Origin: Erysipelotrichaceae bacterium
Lineage (GTDB): Bacteria; Bacillota_I; Bacilli_A; Erysipelotrichales; Coprobacillaceae
Assembly: GCA_017633115.1 (NCBI GenBank)
Contig: JAGBPZ010000031.1
Span: 1 to 42,706 of the forward strand
Length of the DNA: 42,706 nt
Reading direction: 5' to 3'
The translations under genes and the position numbers were made by a program. Below, piece after piece: positions 18,596-27,398 of this stretch. Below the pieces are notes generated by a model that was not told where the DNA came from, ran no database searches, and saw only the letters and a list, made by a program, of their open reading frames with translations. Positions within the stretch are counted from its first letter, which is position 1. The number at the start of each line of letters is the position of its first letter.

Positions 18596-18627
18596 AGAAG
18601 AAACCGCCACTTTTCATAAGTGACGGT
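18596..18627 (-). terminator. Terminator after the FtsX-type permease gene
   Basis: Leftward, ACCGTCACTT pairs with AAGTGGCGGT (one G-U) around a 5-base loop. The tail is only partly U-rich (TTTCTTC), so efficiency is uncertain. Confidence 0.6.
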
Positions 18628-18637
18628 ATAAAATCAA

Positions 18638-21600
18638 TTATTCAACACTCTTTAAGGCAACGATTGGATCAATATCATTAAGCGTTTGATTGGTCATGAT
18701 GTTGACAGCCAACGCAAAACCAGCTGCAATAGCTATCGAAATAAAGTAACTAAATGGTTTAATATAGACCGCAAAATAGAGCGATGGCATTTTTAATGCA
18801 GTCGTTAAAGAATGTGAGAATAGAATACCAAAAGGAACACCTAGTATGATTCCAATTGAAGTCAGGATCAAGGTTTCTTTATTGACATACAAATGAACTT
18901 CAGGATCAAAGAAACCCAATACTTTAATTGTCGCGAGCTCACGAACACGTTCAGAAATATTGGTTGCTGACAAGGTGAATAAAACCGCAAAAGCCAGTGC
19001 CGCTGACATCACTACCAATAAAACAACAACGACATGGATCAGCTTCACTGATTCACTAAAAGTATCACGCAATTCATCCGTTGAAACCGAAGATATTAAA
19101 TCATCGTATTGCTTGATTTCATCAATAGTCTTAGCAGCATCTTCGTGATCTTTGAATATAACCATCTGAGCATTTGTTTCAAAATCATCAAACAAAGATT
19201 CATAGAAAGATTGACTCATATAAAGGGCATTGCCAAGATAATTTTCAACAAGTGCTGTGACTTTCACATCACGACTTTCAAATTTTAAATTTTGAACAGT
19301 CACTGTATCCCCTTTTTTGAATCCAAGAATAATACCGGCATTCTTAGTTGTATATAAGCCTTCTTTTCCCAGCTTCAGAGTCTCATGGGAATCATGATCA
19401 TTGAGTGAGATGTAGTCGCTCAACGTCACGTCATCTGGGAAGACATACAACGTCATGACCTGCGTATCACCGTGATTTTTAAGTGTTACAGATTCGACTG
19501 TTAATGCTGTTCTTGCTTTGATTTCATCATGACCATCAAGCATTTTTCCAAAGTCATCGTTATCCTTTGACACAATACCTAAATAGTCATAATGATTAAT
19601 AACATCATACTGACGATAAATCAAATTATTGACGGAATCATTGATCGCAAAACCAACAACAAGTAATGATGTACAGCCAGCTATACCAATGATAGTCATG
19701 AATAATCGCTTCTTATATCTAAACAAATTACGGGCAGTGACTTTATTCAAGAATGATAAGTGATTCCATATTGGTGTAATACGTTCTAACAACACGCGGG
19801 AACCAGCTTTTGGCGATCTTGGACGCATCAAAGAAGCTGGCATCTCTTTCAGAGTTGCACGACACGTCCAGGCAACCGTTGCCACAACACTCAACAAGAA
19901 CAGAAGTGAACCACCTATTCCATAGAGTGGCAGATAATGCATCGTATAATATGGGAATTGATACATAGAGTGGAAAATGGTAAAGATGATGACTGGGAAG
20001 CCAATAAAGCCAGCCAGATTACCAAGTATACAGCCCACAAATGCCGCTATACCAGCATAAGCCATATATTTTAATCTGATTTCATGGTCATTAAAGCCTA
20101 ATGCCTGATAAGTACCAATTAGTCCTCGTTCTTCATCAACAAGACGGTTGACGGTGGTCATGCACATCAATAATGCCACAATGATAAACAGTATAGAAAA
20201 GATAACAGCTAAAGACTCAATCGAACCTGCATCACTGATGACATTTGTATAACCAGACATATAAGAACGGTTTTGTAAATACCATTGAGCTTTGTCCAAA
20301 GAAGCGATATCTTCTCTGGCATCAGCGACTTCTGCAATTGCATCTTTCTTTTCTTTTTTGTATTTTTTGGCATTCTTTTTGTACTTTTTTAAACCTTTTT
20401 GATAGTCTTTCAAACCATCATTGTATTCCTTGACACCTTTGTAATAATCTTTATATCCTTTATCGATTTGTTTCTTCGCTTTCTTCAACTTAGCCTTAGT
20501 CGTTTTCTTTTGACGTTTAAGGGTCTTTAATCCCTGAGTGATTTTTCTCTTATTGGATTTTAAAGATTTCGATTGTCGATTAAGTTCTTTTTCTCCAGCA
20601 TAAATCTGTTTCAAGCCTGCTTCGACTTGCTCCTTTTGTGCATAATAAGCAGCTTTTTCTTCTTCAGACATGTAGTCGACATAAGCACTTTGGGCATCAA
20701 TTTGAGCTTTAGCATTAAGTAATTGTTTCTTTTGGGCAGACAGCTGCTTTTTCGCCTTTTTCAATTGTTTTTCACCAGATTTAATCTGTTTTTTGGCTTT
20801 CGTTAATTTCTTCTGTGCTTTCTTGAATTCACGGTTAGCCTTTTTTTCGTTATCAGCTAATTTTTTCTTGTTTTGATCAAGTTCCTTTTTACCGTCATCA
20901 AGTTCTTTTTTGCCTTTGACAAGATCTTTCTTGGCTTTGTTCAGCTTCTTTTTAGCCTTATTGAGTTTCTTTTCGGCTTTTGCAAATTCCTTATACATAT
21001 CTGCTTCAGCGTCATCGAGTTTTTCCGTAGCAGTCTTTTTAACTTCCTTAGTGCGTGCTGATTCACGTTCTGATTTAATCGTTTGAGTAATTCGATTCAG
21101 AACATCATCACAGTGAACACTATAGTCATCCTGGTGGCGCAATGAATCATCATTATCTGTAATAGCCATACCGATTGCCGTATAGACATCACTATCGATG
21201 GCTTCAAAAGGCACATAAAACACGTAGTCAGTGGTTGCGGTCGATCTAAATGAGGTACCGCCATCATTCTGATTGATATCTGTAGGATCAACACAAATAC
21301 CAGAAATTGTATAAGTGGTATGTTTAAAGTTAGGCTCATCGTCTTCGAGTTCGAAATCGTCATCGTCTTCATCTTCTGAATGTTCTTCTTCAATGACAAC
21401 CTGATCACCTATACCTTGTCCACTATGTTTGATATATAAAGCCGATACAAGTATCTCCGTCGGCTTTTTTGGATAGTCGCCTTCGATGAGATAAGGGGTA
21501 TCAATTTGTCCGTCAACAAAACTTTTAACAGTGGCTGAATGGTTGTCCTGATCAATTTTCACATGAACATTTTCTTCATAAAATCCTGATACCTGAACGA

Positions 21601-21841
21601 CATCTTGCTGCTGACTCAAGATTTTAAGATCATCATCAGTTAGACCAAGAGTTGACTGCACAAGAATATCATGCAACTGCTGTTGAGCAAAAAAGTGATC
21701 TGCTGAACATCTCAAATCATAGCAACACGCTTGAAGTCCACTTAACATCGTGATTGACAATGCTGAGATGACGACGATAGCGAAAAATCGTTTCCACTCG
21801 TGTCGGATCGTCCTTAAAATGTCACTTCTATAACAACCCAT
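18638..21841 (-). CDS. Large FtsX/MacB-type ABC permease with Lys-rich coiled-coil insertion
   Basis: About 1067 residues. A membrane helix near residues 18-40 is followed by an extracytoplasmic MacB-like region (about 45-250). About 250 residues of Lys/Leu heptads follow (about 255-510, many KKxLxKAKK repeats), then an FtsX domain with several membrane helices (about 545-680), a second extracytoplasmic region and a second FtsX domain (about 930-1067, ending DIDPIVALKSVE). Such permeases with LolD-type ATPases act as mechanotransmission machines in antimicrobial-peptide resistance, lipid handling or wall-hydrolase control. The start at 21841 (GGTGATG upstream) leaves a 4-bp gap after the ATPase gene; an earlier in-frame ATG at 21865 overlaps it. 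Confidence 0.9.
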   Translation of the reverse strand: MGCYRSDILRTIRHEWKRFFAIVVISALSITMLSGLQACCYDLRCSADHFFAQQQLHDILVQSTLGLTDDDLKILSQQQDVVQVSGFYEENVHVKIDQDNHSATVKSFVDGQIDTPYLIEGDYPKKPTEILVSALYIKHSGQGIGDQVVIEEEHSEDEDDDDFELEDDEPNFKHTTYTISGICVDPTDINQNDGGTSFRSTATTDYVFYVPFEAIDSDVYTAIGMAITDNDDSLRHQDDYSVHCDDVLNRITQTIKSERESARTKEVKKTATEKLDDAEADMYKEFAKAEKKLNKAKKKLNKAKKDLVKGKKELDDGKKELDQNKKKLADNEKKANREFKKAQKKLTKAKKQIKSGEKQLKKAKKQLSAQKKQLLNAKAQIDAQSAYVDYMSEEEKAAYYAQKEQVEAGLKQIYAGEKELNRQSKSLKSNKRKITQGLKTLKRQKKTTKAKLKKAKKQIDKGYKDYYKGVKEYNDGLKDYQKGLKKYKKNAKKYKKEKKDAIAEVADAREDIASLDKAQWYLQNRSYMSGYTNVISDAGSIESLAVIFSILFIIVALLMCMTTVNRLVDEERGLIGTYQALGFNDHEIRLKYMAYAGIAAFVGCILGNLAGFIGFPVIIFTIFHSMYQFPYYTMHYLPLYGIGGSLLFLLSVVATVAWTCRATLKEMPASLMRPRSPKAGSRVLLERITPIWNHLSFLNKVTARNLFRYKKRLFMTIIGIAGCTSLLVVGFAINDSVNNLIYRQYDVINHYDYLGIVSKDNDDFGKMLDGHDEIKARTALTVESVTLKNHGDTQVMTLYVFPDDVTLSDYISLNDHDSHETLKLGKEGLYTTKNAGIILGFKKGDTVTVQNLKFESRDVKVTALVENYLGNALYMSQSFYESLFDDFETNAQMVIFKDHEDAAKTIDEIKQYDDLISSVSTDELRDTFSESVKLIHVVVVLLVVMSAALAFAVLFTLSATNISERVRELATIKVLGFFDPEVHLYVNKETLILTSIGIILGVPFGILFSHSLTTALKMPSLYFAVYIKPFSYFISIAIAAGFALAVNIMTNQTLNDIDPIVALKSVE

Positions 21842-21845
21842 AACA

Positions 21846-22547
21846 TCACCACTCAATCTCAGCAATAGGACGAGGTGATGGATTTAAGGTTTGTTCAATC
21901 ACCTGGCCATTTTTAAAACGAATCAGGCGATCAGCCATTGGTGCTAAAGCAGAGTTATGAGTGATTAAGACAACGGTTATCTCCTCTTTACGACAGATGT
22001 CCTGAAGCAATGATAAAATTTGTTTACCTGTTTCATAGTCAAGAGCACCTGTAGGTTCATCACACAATAACAATTTAGGATTTTTAGCGATAGCACGAGC
22101 AATAGAAACACGCTGTTGTTCCCCACCTGATAATTGAGATGGGAAATTGTTCTGACGTTCACTTAAGCCAACCTGAGTTAATATTTCACTGGCATCTTTA
22201 GCACCTTTTCTAATTTGTGCTGCCAACTCCACATTTTCAAAAGCAGTCAGATTAGGAATCAAATTATAAAACTGAAAAACAAAACCAATCGCATCACGGC
22301 GATAACCGATTAACTGTCGTTTATTAAAGGTCGTAATATCCACGCCATCAATCCATACATGTCCTGAAGTCGTATAGTCCATACCTCCAAGAATATTGAG
22401 AGCGGTCGTTTTACCTGCACCTGAAGAACCTAAAATAACTGCAAGCTCACCTTTCTCAATAGAAAAAGAAGCCTGATCAAGGGCGTTGATACTGGTTTCA
22501 CCAGTAATATATGTTTTTGTAACCTGGTCAAATTCTATATAACTCAT
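21846..22547 (-). CDS. ABC transporter ATP-binding protein, LolD/MacB type
   Basis: About 233 residues: Walker [11 protein letters not shown]-loop region [20 protein letters not shown], signature LSGGEQQR, Walker [13 protein letters not shown] and the switch His in [21 protein letters not shown] and DEPTGALD are typical of the MacB/LolD/FtsE group that pairs with FtsX-type permeases, here the next gene 4 bp downstream. An open frame continues upstream with a hydrophobic stretch, but that is the neighbouring gene read in another frame. ATG at 22547 has GGAG upstream and matches the usual start MSYIEF. Confidence 0.94.
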   Translation of the reverse strand: MSYIEFDQVTKTYITGETSINALDQASFSIEKGELAVILGSSGAGKTTALNILGGMDYTTSGHVWIDGVDITTFNKRQLIGYRRDAIGFVFQFYNLIPNLTAFENVELAAQIRKGAKDASEILTQVGLSERQNNFPSQLSGGEQQRVSIARAIAKNPKLLLCDEPTGALDYETGKQILSLLQDICRKEEITVVLITHNSALAPMADRLIRFKNGQVIEQTLNPSPRPIAEIEW

Positions 22548-22563
22548 ATAGTTGTCACTCCTG

Positions 22564-23019
22564 TTACTCAAGCTCCTGAATCGCCTTGACGGCAATAACG
22601 AATAATAAAATCTGTTGATGATATTTTGGCTGAAGAATATCAAATACATGACGACCGTTAATACAATCATAATGAGCCAATAACTTACCATGACGATCGA
22701 CAATATCAAAATGATCTTCTTCCATCAAGCCTCTAATCATCCATCCTTGAAAATGGATATCATAACGTTTTTGTTTAAGTGACAGGACACGTTTAACATA
22801 TCCTGCATCTTCATCATTTATGATAATTTTGAAGACTGGCATAATATTGGTAATACCATCATCAATGCGGCCAATCTCTTCATCATGAATATTCTTCATG
22901 ACAATCTGGTGGCCCCACCATAATTTGGATTCAATGCCATAGAGTTTATGATTCTGTTCATCCACAACGATGAACTCATCGGGAAATGTAATATGATGAT
23001 GATTAATTGTCAGTTTCAT
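22564..23019 (-). CDS. LURP-one-related (Tubby-like fold) protein
   Basis: About 151 residues. The pattern of short beta-strands with IVVDEQNHKLYGIESK, GWMIRGLMEEDHFDIVDRHGKLLAHYDC and a hydrophobic C-terminal helix (QQILLFVIAVKAIQELE) matches the LURP-one/YxjI group, which has a Tubby-like beta barrel around a central helix. The function of the bacterial members is unknown; scramblase-like lipid binding has been suggested for the fold. The start at 23019 has AAGGAGAC upstream. It comes 16 bp before the ABC ATPase, so it is the first gene of the ABC operon. The assignment rests on pattern only. Confidence 0.72.
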   Translation of the reverse strand: MKLTINHHHITFPDEFIVVDEQNHKLYGIESKLWWGHQIVMKNIHDEEIGRIDDGITNIMPVFKIIINDEDAGYVKRVLSLKQKRYDIHFQGWMIRGLMEEDHFDIVDRHGKLLAHYDCINGRHVFDILQPKYHQQILLFVIAVKAIQELE

Positions 23020-23092
23020 TGTCAGTCTCCTTATCAAAATAATTATAACATTAAATATGTTGCTTTTATATGTACAAAAAGAAAGAGAACAC

Positions 23093-23119
23093 AAAAAAAG
23101 GATGAGCCAGAGCTCATCC
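23093..23119 (-). terminator. Terminator after the amino-acid-binding lipoprotein gene
   Basis: Leftward, GGATGAGC and GCTCATCC pair over 8 bp with a 4-base loop, followed by seven U. It separates the amino-acid uptake genes from the LURP-one/ABC operon. Confidence 0.92.
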
Positions 23120-23131
23120 CATTATGACTTA

Positions 23132-23902
23132 TTAATCAACTTTAGTATATTTATCTACGATTTCGTCATATTTACCGTTAGCTTTTAAGTTAGCTAAACC
23201 TTTATTGAAAGCAGCTAATAATTCAGCGTTTTCACCTTTCTTGACTGCGAAACCATATTCACATGGAGATTCATTTTCGCAAGGTAATTTGAAATCCTGC
23301 TGACCAGTAGCGATTGCATATTTGATAACTGGAGTGTCTTCGAATAATGCATCTACTTCACCATTCTTAAGATCTTCATACATAACTGATGACTGTTCAA
23401 CAACTTTGATTGAGAAGCCATATTTCTTAGCGATAGAATCAGCGAATTCATAACCAGAAGTACTTGTTTTAGCAACAACTGTTTTGCCTTTCAAGTCTTC
23501 ATAACCTTTGATGTTAGAATCTGCTCTTACTGCTAAAGTAACACCTGAAGTATAGTATGGATCAGAAAAATCATATTTTTCTTTTCTTGCATCGTTGATT
23601 GTCATACCAGCGATCATACCATCAGCTTCACCAGATTCAACAGCTGTCATAGCAGCATCGAAACCAACTGAATTGATTTTGATAGCGATACCCTGATCTT
23701 CAGCGATAGCTCTGATCAAGTCCATATCAATACCAACCATTTCGCCTGCATCGTCAGCGAATTCAAAAGGTGCGAATGTAGTGTCAGTAGCAATTGTATA
23801 TGTTTTAGCATCTGAAGAGTCTGAAGAGCTTGAAGATGAACCACAAGCAGCTAAGCACATTACCATTGCTAAAGCAACTAAAAGTTTAAATAATTTCTTC
23901 AT
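23132..23902 (-). CDS. Polar amino-acid ABC transporter substrate-binding lipoprotein
   Basis: 256 residues. A lipoprotein signal (MKKLFKLLVALAMVMCLAACGSS, lipobox LAAC) is followed by a Ser-rich linker. The binding fold has FAPFEFADDAGEMVGIDMDLIRAIAED and FDAAMTAVESGEADGMIAGMTI, characteristic of the family 3 (glutamine/arginine/cystine) binding proteins. It catches amino acids at the outer surface and hands them to the permease at 25222-25920. AAAGGGGAC precedes the start. It lies 106 bp after the YunG-like gene and seems to have its own promoter, giving extra copies of the binding protein, as is common. Confidence 0.95.
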   Translation of the reverse strand: MKKLFKLLVALAMVMCLAACGSSSSSSDSSDAKTYTIATDTTFAPFEFADDAGEMVGIDMDLIRAIAEDQGIAIKINSVGFDAAMTAVESGEADGMIAGMTINDARKEKYDFSDPYYTSGVTLAVRADSNIKGYEDLKGKTVVAKTSTSGYEFADSIAKKYGFSIKVVEQSSVMYEDLKNGEVDALFEDTPVIKYAIATGQQDFKLPCENESPCEYGFAVKKGENAELLAAFNKGLANLKANGKYDEIVDKYTKVD

Positions 23903-23930
23903 GTTAGAGTCCCCTTTCTAATATGGAATC

Positions 23931-23959
23931 ATTATACAACGAATAAAAATGAAACAAAA
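23931..23959 (-). promoter_or_regulatory. Likely promoter of the amino-acid-binding lipoprotein gene
   Basis: Leftward, a perfect TATAAT (23936-23931), with a weak TTTTGT (23959-23954) 17 bp upstream, about 29 bp before the start codon. Confidence 0.45.
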
Positions 23960-24008
23960 CAATTAATTATGAAAATTTGAAAAAAATTTATTAATTTAAT
24001 AAAACATG

Positions 24009-24440
24009 TTATGCCACAAATTTTTGATTAAACTGCTGTTTTAAATACAAATAACGTTCCTTTTTCTCCTGTTTTGAGAAGTGAATGTCTCTGCTTTGAA
24101 GAGGATTATTATCATAATCAAGCACTTCATCATGGAACTGTTCACTAGTCAGATCAAAAACACAGCCATCAACGACATTGTAACAATGGTAATTACCTCC
24201 AGGACGAAGGATTCCATAAACATCACCACCTATTAAATCCTGAACCAGAAAGGCAGTTATAGAGCACTGACCAACTGTTTTATCAGTTTCACTCCAGCTA
24301 TTTCTTAAACGTGGTGCACATGTATATTCACACCATAACTGATCTAAAGCATCATATAAATCTCTAGGGGTATGTATATCTGGACAACCTTTAATATCAA
24401 AATGCAAAGGTGTATCATGGCCATAAAAATGATAAGTCAT
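24009..24440 (-). CDS. YunG-like small protein of unknown function
   Basis: 143 residues, soluble. KTVGQCSITAFLVQDLIGGDVYGI and NYHCYNVVDGCVFDLTSEQF resemble the YunG family, which has a papain-like arrangement: Cys in GQC, a His in the HxxN segment and an Asp/Asn in the DLT segment. In this copy the order Cys-His-Asp is present, so a thiol hydrolase or transglutaminase-like fold is possible but unproven. It lies between the ATPase gene of the amino-acid transporter, after a terminator, and the binding-protein gene. The ribosome site is weak (AGAGAAG). Family assignment is by recognisable motif only. Confidence 0.65.
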   Translation of the reverse strand: MTYHFYGHDTPLHFDIKGCPDIHTPRDLYDALDQLWCEYTCAPRLRNSWSETDKTVGQCSITAFLVQDLIGGDVYGILRPGGNYHCYNVVDGCVFDLTSEQFHDEVLDYDNNPLQSRDIHFSKQEKKERYLYLKQQFNQKFVA

Positions 24441-24456
24441 AAAAATCTTCTCTCTT

Positions 24457-24484
24457 AAAAAATAGATCCTTGAAAGGATCTATT
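24457..24484 (-). terminator. Terminator after the amino-acid ABC ATPase gene
   Basis: Leftward, AATAGATCC and GGATCTATT form a 9-bp stem, extendable by two pairs, followed by a U run. It cuts the permease-ATPase unit from the YunG-like gene; read-through or a weak separate promoter would be needed for the latter. Confidence 0.85.
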
Positions 24485-25235
24485 ATAATACCTGATTGAG
24501 GAAGTTAATGGTACGTGGTTCTTTTGGATTATTGATAACTTCTCGAGGATCGCCTTCTTCCACGATATAGCCACCATCCATAAAGATCAAACGGGTACCA
24601 ACTTCACGGGCAAAGCCCATTTCGTGAGTGACAACAACCATTGTCATACCTTGTTGAGCCAAGTCTTTCATAACGTTAAGAACTTCACCAACCATTTCTG
24701 GGTCAAGGGCACTTGTTGGTTCATCAAACAACATGATATCAGGATTCATTGCCAAAGCACGAGCAATAGCGACACGCTGTTTCTGACCACCAGATAATTG
24801 CGAAGGATAACGATCCGCAAATTCTTTTAAACCAACACGTTCTAATAATTCATGGGCTCTGACCTTAGCTTCATCCTTAGTCATTTTTTTCAATTCAACA
24901 GGTGCCAAAGTAATATTTTCTAAGACAGTCATATGAGGAAACAGGTTAAAGTGCTGAAACACCATACCAATGTTTTCTCTAATTTTATTGATATTGATCT
25001 TAGTATCAGTGATATCTACACCATCAACGATCATCTGACCAGCTGTGATGTCTTCCAGACGGTTAATACAACGCAGGAATGTTGATTTACCACTGCCAGA
25101 AGGACCAATAATACAAAGAACTTCACCTTTGTGAACAGTTGTAGAAATGTCTTTAAGAACCTCTGCTTTACCAAAGTTTTTCTTTAAATTTTTGACAACG
25201 ATTTTTTCTTCAGCGTTTTTATTAATCTCTACCAT
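24483..25235 (-). CDS. Polar amino-acid ABC transporter ATP-binding protein (GlnQ type)
   Basis: 250 residues: Walker [11 protein letters not shown]-loop [19 protein letters not shown], signature LSGGQKQR, Walker [20 protein letters not shown] and the switch region [13 protein letters not shown]. These segments are characteristic of GlnQ/HisP-type amino-acid importers. The gene overlaps the 3' end of the permease gene by 14 bp, so it is translationally coupled. AAAGGAAG precedes the start. The amino acid carried cannot be read from the ATPase. Confidence 0.95.
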   Translation of the reverse strand: MVEINKNAEEKIVVKNLKKNFGKAEVLKDISTTVHKGEVLCIIGPSGSGKSTFLRCINRLEDITAGQMIVDGVDITDTKININKIRENIGMVFQHFNLFPHMTVLENITLAPVELKKMTKDEAKVRAHELLERVGLKEFADRYPSQLSGGQKQRVAIARALAMNPDIMLFDEPTSALDPEMVGEVLNVMKDLAQQGMTMVVVTHEMGFAREVGTRLIFMDGGYIVEEGDPREVINNPKEPRTINFLNQVL

Positions 25236-25920
25236 AAGACATCTTCCTTTCTACAAACTTAGACAGTTGGGCAAGTGATAAACAAATGATCAGATAATAA
25301 CATGCCAAATAACAATACAATGCCAGAGTCGCACTTGACCAGTTAGCGTTGATTGTTTTAGCAACATTAGTCAATTCTGCAAGACCAATTGTTGACATCA
25401 AAGAGGTATCTTTAATAGAAATAATGAACTGGTTGATGATACTTGGAAGCATTGTACGTAACGCCTGAGGCAAAACGATACGACGCATTGTCTTACCATA
25501 ACTTAAACCAAGAGAACGAGATGCTTCAATCTGTCCTGGATCTACGGCTTCGATACCAGCTCTAACAATTTCCGCCATATAGGCACCAGCATTAAGTGTC
25601 AATACAACAACTGAAGCTGGGAACATACCACCTAAATCAACCCAGCGGAAACCTAAAAATTGAGGGATACCATAATAAATAATCAAAATCTGTACCAGCA
25701 TTGGTGTGCCACGAATGATATTGATATAAACATTACAGAGAATGCGCAAGAAACGCATAATGATATTTTTAGATTTTGATGTGTTGATCAGGCCGACAAT
25801 AATACCTACAATTGTTGCAAAGATTAAAGAAATAACGGCTAATTCAATCGTAATTCTAAATGCCGCAAGAAATCTAGGTACAAATTTTTGTACATTTCCT
25901 AAAAAACTAATGATATTCAT
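25222..25920 (-). CDS. Polar amino-acid ABC transporter permease
   Basis: 232 residues with about five membrane helices. [24 protein letters not shown] near the N-terminus and the EAA loop [28 protein letters not shown] (about 135-162) are typical of the His/Glu/Gln/Arg/opine permease family. It contacts GlnQ through the EAA loop. A very strong AAGGGGGG Shine-Dalgarno precedes the start. It is the first gene of the transporter unit, followed by the ATPase. A homodimeric permease is likely because only one is present. Confidence 0.95.
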   Translation of the reverse strand: MNIISFLGNVQKFVPRFLAAFRITIELAVISLIFATIVGIIVGLINTSKSKNIIMRFLRILCNVYINIIRGTPMLVQILIIYYGIPQFLGFRWVDLGGMFPASVVVLTLNAGAYMAEIVRAGIEAVDPGQIEASRSLGLSYGKTMRRIVLPQALRTMLPSIINQFIISIKDTSLMSTIGLAELTNVAKTINANWSSATLALYCYLACYYLIICLSLAQLSKFVERKMSYGRD

Positions 25921-26027
25921 TAAAATCCCCCCTTAATGAGTTAATTTTACATGATATGTTTTTTCTTGTCAATTTACTTCTCACCCCCGACAAAATGTAT
26001 CAGTGAACCTACGTAAACCATAAAGGT

Positions 26028-27272
26028 TTAAAAATAACCCACCGGATGAATAATATGGTCTTCAAGAGGATCAAAGCCAGTCAATTCTTGATCTTGCATG
26101 GTGACCAGTCTTTTAATTTTATCATGACCATATTTCTCTCTGATTTGATCTATGACCTCATCAAGATGCTTTTCCTTCTGGCGTTCTTCATCACTCACAA
26201 AAAATGACAGCTGTTCCCTGCCATCATCAGGACCAAGATGAGCAACCGTGACATTGATTGAACGATATCTAACGCCCTCCTGGTAATATTTATGAACTAA
26301 GAACATAACTGTTTCCATGATTTCTGATGCCGTATTAGTGGGAATATCGATTTTCATTTGACGGCTGAATGACGCAAGGTCTGAATTGCGCAAAGCAATA
26401 GAAATAACATCTCCCTTTAATCCCTGCTCCTTTAAACGTGTCGCCACACTTTCAACTAACACATAGAAAACCATTTTCAAGTCTTCAATCGACTCCATAT
26501 CACGAACAGCAGTGATACCATTACCAATCGACTTGATATCTTGTGTCTGATTGATCAGTGACACATCAACACCATCATAACCATTCGCAAAACACCACAA
26601 GGTATCACCAAACTTGCCAAGAAAGCTATGAAGATAAGCTGATGACTTTTTTGCAAGATCACCGATTGTTCCAATACCTCGTGCCCTTAGCTTTGGCGCC
26701 GTACGATAGCCAACATAAAACAAATCTTCAATAGGTAAAGGCCATATAATGTCCTGATAATTATCCTTGGTGACGACGAGAAAACCCTGATGTTTACTAA
26801 TATCGGAACCAATTTTGGCAAATACCTTATTGTAAGAAACACCCATTGACACTTTCAATCCCAATTCAATTTCAACTTGTTTTTGAATTTTTCTTGCGAG
26901 AAGAACCGGATCTCCAAACAATTGTGCTGAATGGGTAATATCGATCCAGGCTTCATCTAAACCAAAGCTTTCAACACGATCACTGTATCGACGATAGATA
27001 TCCTTTACCGCATTCGTGTAATAAATATAATCATCATAGCGAGGATGAATGATCAAAAGATCAGGACACTTTTTTATCGCTTCACGTAGTGATTCTCCTG
27101 TTTTGACCCCACACGCTTTAGCGAGATCATTTTTTGCTAAAATAATGCCATGACGTGATTCTTCATGACCACCTACTGCCATTGGGACAAGACGTGTGGA
27201 GGGGTACTTCATCTCTTCAATCTGTGCATAACAATGATTGATATCACTATGTATGATCCATCTTTCTGCCAT
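26028..27272 (-). CDS. dinB: DNA polymerase IV / Y-family translesion polymerase
   Basis: About 414 residues. Palm and fingers: WIIHSDINHCYAQIEEM (first catalytic Asp), GIILAKNDLAKACGVKTGESLREA, and SFGLDEAWIDIT with the DE catalytic pair. The thumb helix-hairpin-helix contains FYVGYRTAPKLRARGIGTIGDLA, and a little-finger domain follows. Y-family enzymes copy past DNA lesions with low fidelity. The C-terminus has no obvious clamp-binding QLxLF-like peptide that I can single out. The start was moved to 27272 because GGAGGTGA lies about 7 bp upstream. It is a single gene under the promoter and palindrome described at 27292-27336. Confidence 0.93.
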   Translation of the reverse strand: MAERWIIHSDINHCYAQIEEMKYPSTRLVPMAVGGHEESRHGIILAKNDLAKACGVKTGESLREAIKKCPDLLIIHPRYDDYIYYTNAVKDIYRRYSDRVESFGLDEAWIDITHSAQLFGDPVLLARKIQKQVEIELGLKVSMGVSYNKVFAKIGSDISKHQGFLVVTKDNYQDIIWPLPIEDLFYVGYRTAPKLRARGIGTIGDLAKKSSAYLHSFLGKFGDTLWCFANGYDGVDVSLINQTQDIKSIGNGITAVRDMESIEDLKMVFYVLVESVATRLKEQGLKGDVISIALRNSDLASFSRQMKIDIPTNTASEIMETVMFLVHKYYQEGVRYRSINVTVAHLGPDDGREQLSFFVSDEERQKEKHLDEVIDQIREKYGHDKIKRLVTMQDQELTGFDPLEDHIIHPVGYF

Positions 27273-27291
27273 CACTATCACCTCCATACTT

Positions 27292-27321
27292 ATTATAAAT
27301 TCAAAAAGTTGCATATATCAA
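27292..27321 (-). promoter_or_regulatory. Promoter of the Y-family polymerase gene
   Basis: Leftward, -35 TTGATA (27321-27316) and -10 TATAAT (27297-27292), spacer 18 bp. The -35 falls inside the inverted repeat at 27306-27336. Confidence 0.7.
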
Positions 27322-27336
27322 TATATTATGCAACTT
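27306..27336. promoter_or_regulatory. Inverted repeat over the polymerase promoter, candidate operator
   Basis: AAGTTGCATA and TATGCAACTT, a perfect 10-bp inverted repeat with an 11-bp spacer, overlap the -35 box of the polymerase gene. No U run follows on either strand, so it is not a terminator. It does not match the Gram-positive LexA box (GAAC-N4-GTTC). It may bind another repressor. Confidence 0.55.
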
Positions 27337-27367
27337 TATCAAGATATGAAAATGAATTGTCGCAAAT

Positions 27368-27393
27368 AAAAAGCGTCTATTTTACTAGACGCT
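27368..27393 (-). terminator. Terminator after glmM
   Basis: Leftward, AGCGTCTA and TAGACGCT form an 8-bp stem with a 6-base loop and a five-U run. Confidence 0.88.
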
Positions 27394-27398
27394 AGTGA

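Noticed and set aside
20873-21061. Phe-rich open frames opposite the permease coiled coil
   Set aside because: They are the antisense of Lys codons in the heptad repeat, with no initiation signal; low complexity explains them.
26017-26031. AAACC/GGTTT hairpin as a terminator near the polymerase gene end
   Set aside because: The 5-bp stem is weak and no U run follows in the transcribed direction.
27292-27336. LexA/SOS box before the Y-family polymerase
   Set aside because: The repeat arms do not contain GAAC-N4-GTTC or CGAAC-N4-GTTCG.
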